Assembly: GCA_035255485.1 (NCBI GenBank)
Contig: DATEZO010000068.1
Span: 1 to 10,505, forward strand
Length of the DNA: 10,505 nucleotides
Reading direction: 5' to 3'
DNA from: DATEZO01 sp035255485
Lineage (GTDB): Bacteria; Pseudomonadota; Gammaproteobacteria; Burkholderiales; Burkholderiaceae_D
This document shows, in pieces, positions 7,779 through 10,505 of the stretch. The translations under genes were made by a program, and so were the position numbers. A model generated the notes under the pieces. It was not told the origin of the DNA. It was given only the letters and a program-made list of their open reading frames with translations, and searched no databases. Each line of letters begins with the position of its first letter. Position 1 is the stretch's first letter.

Positions 7779-7813
7779 GCCGGCATCCTGCACGCTTGCA
7801 GCAGGATGCCGGC
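7779..7813 (-). terminator. Strong hairpin terminator after the NYN-domain gene
   Basis: GCCGGCATCCTGC (7779-7791) and GCAGGATGCCGGC (7801-7813) form a perfect 13-bp stem with a 9-nt loop. The hairpin starts about 10 nt beyond the stop codon of the NYN gene. In the direction of transcription T-rich runs appear only about 13 nt or more after the stem (7750-7764). It is a likely transcript end but not a textbook U-tract terminator. Confidence 0.6.
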
Positions 7814-7823
7814 AATCCTGGAT

Positions 7824-8984
7824 TCACTCGCTGTCCGGCGCCCGTTCCGTCTTGCGCGGGCGTCGGCTGCGAGTGGCTGTCTTTCGCGCCGGCTTGATCG
7901 CGACCGGTTCCGGTACGACTGGTTCCGGAAGTGTGGGTTCCGGCGTCATTTGCGCCGGCAGTTCGACCATAATCGCCGTCGCTTCCGAAAGCGTATCGGC
8001 CGGCTGCGTCAAAGCCGCCTCCGATTTCCTTGCCGCCGGCTTGCGGCCGCCGCGGCTCTTGCGGCGCGGCTCATGCCTGACGTCGTTTTTCTCGGCGACT
8101 TCCGGTTCTACCGTGACGATCGGCGCAGCCGGCACAACCGGCTCGAGCGCCGCTTCGGCGCCAGCCATTGTGCCGTTGCTGCGATACACGTAAGCGCCCG
8201 ATTTTTCATCGCGGCCGAATTCGAGCAGGCCACGCGCCTGCGCTTCTTCCAGCAGATTGCCAAAAGCGCGGAAACCGTAGTAAGACTCGCTGAAGTCAGG
8301 CTTGCGGCGCTTGATCGCTTCTTTCAGCACCGAAGCCCAGATCTTGCCGCTATCGCCGCGTTCGGATACCAGCGCATCGAACGTCTCCACGGCAATGTCG
8401 ATCGCCTGGCTCTTGCGTGCTTCCATTTCTTCCTTGCGCCGCTTGTCTTCATCGGGCGAGCGCCTGGCCGCGGGCTGCGTTTCCCGCCTGGCCGCCGTGC
8501 GCCGGCTTTCGCGCACCAGATCATCGTAAAAAATGAATTCGTCGCAGTTGGCGACCAGCAGGTCGGAAGTCGATTGCTTGACCCCGACGCCGATCACCTG
8601 TTTGGCGTTCTCGCGCAGCTTGGAAACCAGCGGCGAAAAATCGGAGTCGCCGCTGATGATGACGAAGGTATTGACGTGCGATTTCGTATAGCAAAGATCA
8701 AGCGCATCCACCACCAGGCGAATATCGGCCGAGTTCTTGCCCGACTGGCGCACATGCGGAATTTCGATCAACTCGAAATTGGCTTCATGCATCGTCGCCT
8801 TGAAGCTCTTGTAGCGATCCCAGTCGCAGTAAGCCTTCTTGACCACGATGCTGCCCTTGAGCAGCAGCCGCTCGAGCACTGGCTTGATGTCGAACTTTTC
8901 GTATTTTGCGTCGCGTACGCCGAGGGCGACGTTTTCAAAATCGCAGAATACCGCCATGCTGAGGTTATCTTGGGAAGAAGCCAT
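7824..8984 (-). CDS. NYN-domain (PIN-like) putative ribonuclease with LOTUS/OST-HTH domain
   Basis: This 386-aa protein has an N-terminal NYN domain (about 8-155). Its acidic residues fit a PIN-fold metal site: Asp15 in FCDFENV, Asp87 and Asp93 in SADIRLVVDALD, and Asp113 and Asp115 in ISGDSDFSPLV. A charged linker follows (about 155-190). A domain at about 192-268, containing WASVLKEAIKRRKPDF and YGFRAFGNLLEEA, matches the OST-HTH/LOTUS RNA-binding fold. The tail from about 275 is low-complexity, rich in Pro, Ala and Glu with Arg/Lys clusters (RRKSRGGRKPAARK; TRSRRPRKTER) and tandem PEP units. NYN proteins are thought to cleave or process RNA, but the substrate of this one is unknown. The start at 8984 is preferred: the 21 codons upstream are not protein-like, and a TATAAT box at 9050-9055 would place the transcript start within the earlier ATG at 9047. 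No ribosome-binding site is obvious. Confidence 0.88.
   Translation of the reverse strand: MASSQDNLSMAVFCDFENVALGVRDAKYEKFDIKPVLERLLLKGSIVVKKAYCDWDRYKSFKATMHEANFELIEIPHVRQSGKNSADIRLVVDALDLCYTKSHVNTFVIISGDSDFSPLVSKLRENAKQVIGVGVKQSTSDLLVANCDEFIFYDDLVRESRRTAARRETQPAARRSPDEDKRRKEEMEARKSQAIDIAVETFDALVSERGDSGKIWASVLKEAIKRRKPDFSESYYGFRAFGNLLEEAQARGLLEFGRDEKSGAYVYRSNGTMAGAEAALEPVVPAAPIVTVEPEVAEKNDVRHEPRRKSRGGRKPAARKSEAALTQPADTLSEATAIMVELPAQMTPEPTLPEPVVPEPVAIKPARKTATRSRRPRKTERAPDSE
7906..7943 (-). repeat. Three 15-bp tandem units in the tail of the NYN-LOTUS gene
   Basis: GGTTCCGG occurs at 7906, 7921 and 7936 on the plus strand, exactly 15 bp apart. On the coding strand this is a five-codon repeat giving successive PEPxx units. 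It lies in the disordered tail, where repeat number could vary between strains. Confidence 0.7.
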
Positions 8985-9049
8985 AGGATGTGTTGCTTTC
9001 GAATGATGGGTTGGGCCTGGACGGGCGCAACAAGGAAAATCCATCATTG

Positions 9050-9055
9050 ATTATA
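9050..9055 (-). promoter_or_regulatory. -10 promoter element of the NYN-LOTUS gene
   Basis: A perfect TATAAT lies on the minus strand 66 nt upstream of the chosen start. The best-spaced -35 (CTGGAG, 17 nt away) is poor. If used, transcription begins near 9043 with a leader of about 60 nt. Confidence 0.4.
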
Positions 9056-9151
9056 TCCAACAACATCGCTCGCTCCAGTTCCCGCTCCTGCCAGTCTTCC
9101 GCCGTCACGCGTGATGGAAAGAAAACCCGGCAACGGATGGGGCCGATGGTC

Positions 9152-9451
9152 TTATCGGTATGTGTATGTCGGTAATGGGGGGTGCAACAGCAGTTGCGCA
9201 ATCGAACGACGCAACCGGTCCTCCACCCTTTTGGTTCGGGACGCATTGTCTGATGTTGTCAATTCCAGGTCGGGGAAATACAGCCGCACCGTCTTGGTTG
9301 CGGTGATGAGATCGAGTCGATGCGCATGCTCGTGTCCGAGGTCTTCCCCGATGTCCCAGACGCATTCGGAGATCACTACGTCAAGCTCCATGCCGATAGC
9401 GACTGCTTTTGCGGATATGGCTTCGGCACCTGCCAGGCGGTCAATTTTCAT
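9152..9451 (-). CDS. Small protein of unknown function, downstream of infA
   Basis: I do not recognise a named family for this 99-aa protein. It looks like a genuine, folded, soluble protein. The N-terminal half, MKIDRLAGAEAISAKAVAIG, reads as helix. An acidic and His-containing middle follows (VWDIGEDLGHEHAHRLDLIT), then a strand-like TVRLYFPDLELTTS, a basic helix RTKRVEDRLRRSIAQLL and a short tail ending PTYTYR. There is no signal peptide or membrane segment. The start at 9451 has GGGA upstream at about 8 nt. The gene begins 33 nt after the infA stop in the same direction, so the two are probably co-transcribed. The GEDLGHEHAH segment could bind a metal, but this is speculation. Confidence 0.7.
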   Translation of the reverse strand: MKIDRLAGAEAISAKAVAIGMELDVVISECVWDIGEDLGHEHAHRLDLITATKTVRLYFPDLELTTSDNASRTKRVEDRLRRSIAQLLLHPPLPTYTYR

Positions 9452-9484
9452 GTTGCCATCCCTGCCCGTAAGGGCTGTTGCGCC

Positions 9485-9748
9485 TCAATACCGGCGACGC
9501 TGAACCCCTGGGTTAACCGGGCCGCGTTTTTCGATATGCCGGAAGGTAATGCGTCCCTTGCTCAGATCGTAGGGAGACAGCTCCAGCGTCACCTTGTCTC
9601 CCGCGAGGATACGGATGTGATGCTGCCGCATTTTGCCGGAGGTGTAGGCGATCAGCTGATGCCCGTTATCAAGGTTCACGCGAAAACGGGAATCTGGCAG
9701 CACTTCTGCAACCAGGCCTTCCATTTCAAGAAGTTCTTCTTTAGCCAT
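9485..9748 (-). CDS. infA: Translation initiation factor IF-1
   Basis: IF-1 is an 87-aa single OB-fold (S1-like) protein that binds the A site of the 30S subunit during initiation. The sequence MAKEELLEMEGLVAEVLPDS, then FRVNLDNGHQLIAYTSGKMR, IRILAGDKVTLELSPYDLSK and GRITFRH covers the whole family core. The extra tail ending PGVQRRRY makes it longer than the usual 72 residues. This long form is the second IF-1 copy common in Burkholderiales, alongside the ribosomal-operon copy. The presence of that other copy cannot be seen here. A GGAA at about 8 nt serves as a modest ribosome-binding site for the ATG at 9748. A small protein of unknown function follows directly. Confidence 0.95.
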   Translation of the reverse strand: MAKEELLEMEGLVAEVLPDSRFRVNLDNGHQLIAYTSGKMRQHHIRILAGDKVTLELSPYDLSKGRITFRHIEKRGPVNPGVQRRRY

Positions 9749-9805
9749 AATTCATTTCCATGTAAAGGGATTGCGGTTGCCGCAGCAACCAGCCGCAAGC
9801 CGCGG

Positions 9806-9833
9806 ATTGTAAAGTCAGCCTGTTTGGCGACAC
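9806..9833 (-). promoter_or_regulatory. infA: Candidate proximal promoter of infA
   Basis: On the minus strand GTGTCG (9828-9833) and TACAAT (9806-9811) are separated by 16 nt. The -10 matches at five of six positions and the -35 at three. The leader would be about 50 nt and would include the GGTTGC/GCAACC hairpin. Confidence 0.35.
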
Positions 9834-10057
9834 TCGGAAGATAAGCCGGCCTGGCAAGCAGGCTGGTACGATTTCGCTTTCGTCGCCTGTTTCGTTCGAC
9901 AGGCAGGAATAAAGATTGGCGTGCCCCTCATTGACCGACCGTAAATATCGGGAAGGAACAGCGCTTGAGACGCCAACACACGTGCGACCGGAAACGGCGA
10001 AAAACTGGAGGACTGAGGACCAATCCGGCAAACGGGTAATCTGCACAATAACCATAC

Positions 10058-10063
10058 ATTATA
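10058..10063 (-). promoter_or_regulatory. Isolated TATAAT box, possible distal promoter
   Basis: A perfect TATAAT on the minus strand lies about 310 nt upstream of infA, with no recognisable -35 at 16-18 nt. It overlaps the start of the 84-codon frame with the good Shine-Dalgarno sequence. A transcript from here could not use that site. Confidence 0.3.
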
Positions 10064-10162
10064 CTGCATAACCCGGTTCCTCCTTGGGATAGCGCAATGG
10101 CGGCTGCATTCAGCGCCTGATCGCCAGCCACGGGCGCGCGGCCCGACGTGCGGATGGCCGGT

Positions 10163-10505
10163 TCACGCCGCTTTCGGCTTCTGCAGCAGCGCCTTCAGGT
10201 TCGCCAGCCGGTTTTGCGGCGTGATGATTTCCGCTTCCGTCGGCACCGCGTCGCCTTCATCCAGCTTCATTTCCTTGATGAAGCGCGATACGTCGCAGTG
10301 CACGCTTTCGCGCGCCCGCTTGCGCTTCTTGCACCAGGTGACGTGCAGGCTGCGCTGCGCGCGGGTGATGCCGACATACATCAATCGACGCTCTTCCTCG
10401 ATGCGCGCGCCCAATGTCTCGATCGGCGCATCGGGATCGCCCTTGTGCGGCAGGATGCCCTCTTCCACGCCGACCAGGAACACGTGCGGAAATTCCAGCC
10501 CCTTC
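10163..10505 (-). CDS. rep: ATP-dependent DNA helicase Rep (UvrD/PcrA superfamily 1), C-terminal fragment
   Basis: This is the last 113 codons of a gene entering from the right edge. The visible part begins KGLEFPHVFLVGVEEGILPH, which is helicase motif V of the Rep/UvrD/PcrA family. It continues with EERRLMYVGITRAQRSLHVT, motif VI, including the Arg residues that contact ATP. After SRFIKEM the protein ends within about 40 residues (NRLANLKALLQKPKAA). That short end fits Rep better than UvrD, which has a longer C-terminal extension. Rep is a 3'-5' helicase that helps replication forks pass protein blocks. There is no clear terminator after the stop at 10163. Confidence 0.88.
   Translation of the reverse strand, partial: KGLEFPHVFLVGVEEGILPHKGDPDAPIETLGARIEEERRLMYVGITRAQRSLHVTWCKKRKRARESVHCDVSRFIKEMKLDEGDAVPTEAEIITPQNRLANLKALLQKPKAA

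Larger units (their letters stand above)
9749..10162. other. Gene-poor region between rep and infA
   Basis: This 414-base stretch holds no gene I can support firmly. On the minus strand an 84-codon frame (start 10069, stop at 9815) has a very good AAGGAGG site 9 nt upstream (10079-10085). Its product is rich in Ser, Pro and Cys and looks non-coding. Small hairpins occur at 9775-9790 (GGTTGC/GCAACC, in the infA leader), 9885-9904 (GCCTGT/ACAGGC) and 10131-10145 (CGGGC/GCCCG, just past the rep stop). None has a U-tract. Two candidate -10 boxes for infA are listed separately. No tRNA or known riboswitch was recognised. Confidence 0.5.

Noticed and set aside
7620..9050. 476-codon plus-strand open frame
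   Set aside because: It is antisense to the NYN-LOTUS gene, Arg/Phe/Ala-rich and without motifs. The opposite strand carries clear domains.
9320..9844. 174-codon plus-strand open frame over infA and the small gene
   Set aside because: The minus strand encodes clear IF-1 across this region; the plus product shows no family resemblance.
1..10505. Mobile element, CRISPR array, prophage or defence island
   Set aside because: No transposase, integrase, cas or toxin-antitoxin proteins, no regularly spaced repeats and no tRNA with att-like duplications were seen. The NYN protein alone is not enough to call a defence system.

Overview
The window looks like a chromosomal segment of a GC-rich betaproteobacterium, most likely of the Burkholderiales (Oxalobacteraceae-like). 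The main reasons are the 87-residue second form of IF-1 with an Arg-rich tail, the Rep helicase C-terminus, the 6-phosphofructokinase N-terminus, and the style of the chemoreceptor and the GGDEF-EAL protein. Taxonomy is inferred from protein resemblance only. I see no transposase, integrase, tRNA, rRNA or CRISPR array, so this reads as ordinary chromosome rather than a mobile island.

Layout. (1) 1-96, minus: first 32 codons of a 6-phosphofructokinase, probably the PPi-dependent type. (2) 97-475: gene-free stretch with a small intrinsic-terminator-like hairpin. (3) 476-3253, minus: membrane-bound c-di-GMP enzyme with a periplasmic sensor, then PAS, GGDEF and EAL domains. (4) 3475-5544, plus: methyl-accepting chemotaxis protein, divergent from (3). 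(5) 5619-6758, plus: orphan periplasmic substrate-binding protein of the branched-chain amino-acid type, in tandem with the chemoreceptor. (6) 6853-7605, minus: short-chain dehydrogenase with Thr at the usual catalytic Ser position. (7) 7824-8984, minus: NYN-domain nuclease-like protein with a LOTUS/OST-HTH domain and a long basic, Pro-rich tail. (8) 9152-9748, minus: infA (IF-1) followed after 33 nt by a small conserved-looking protein of unknown function. (9) 9749-10162: gene-poor leader region with two candidate promoters and a doubtful small ORF. (10) 10163-10505, minus: C-terminal end of Rep helicase.

How the genes may work together. Genes 3-5 form a plausible signal-transduction neighbourhood. 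A sensory c-di-GMP cyclase/phosphodiesterase lies back to back with a chemoreceptor, followed by a binding protein that has no permease or ATPase genes beside it. It may serve as a ligand-presenting partner rather than a transporter subunit; this is inference from context. The infA pair and the NYN-LOTUS gene concern translation and RNA. The remaining genes (phosphofructokinase, SDR, rep) look unrelated housekeeping or metabolic functions. I did not find a clearly new defence or mobile system. The items most worth a second look are the chemoreceptor/binding-protein/c-di-GMP cluster, the NYN-LOTUS protein, the unknown protein paired with infA, and the unusual SDR active site.
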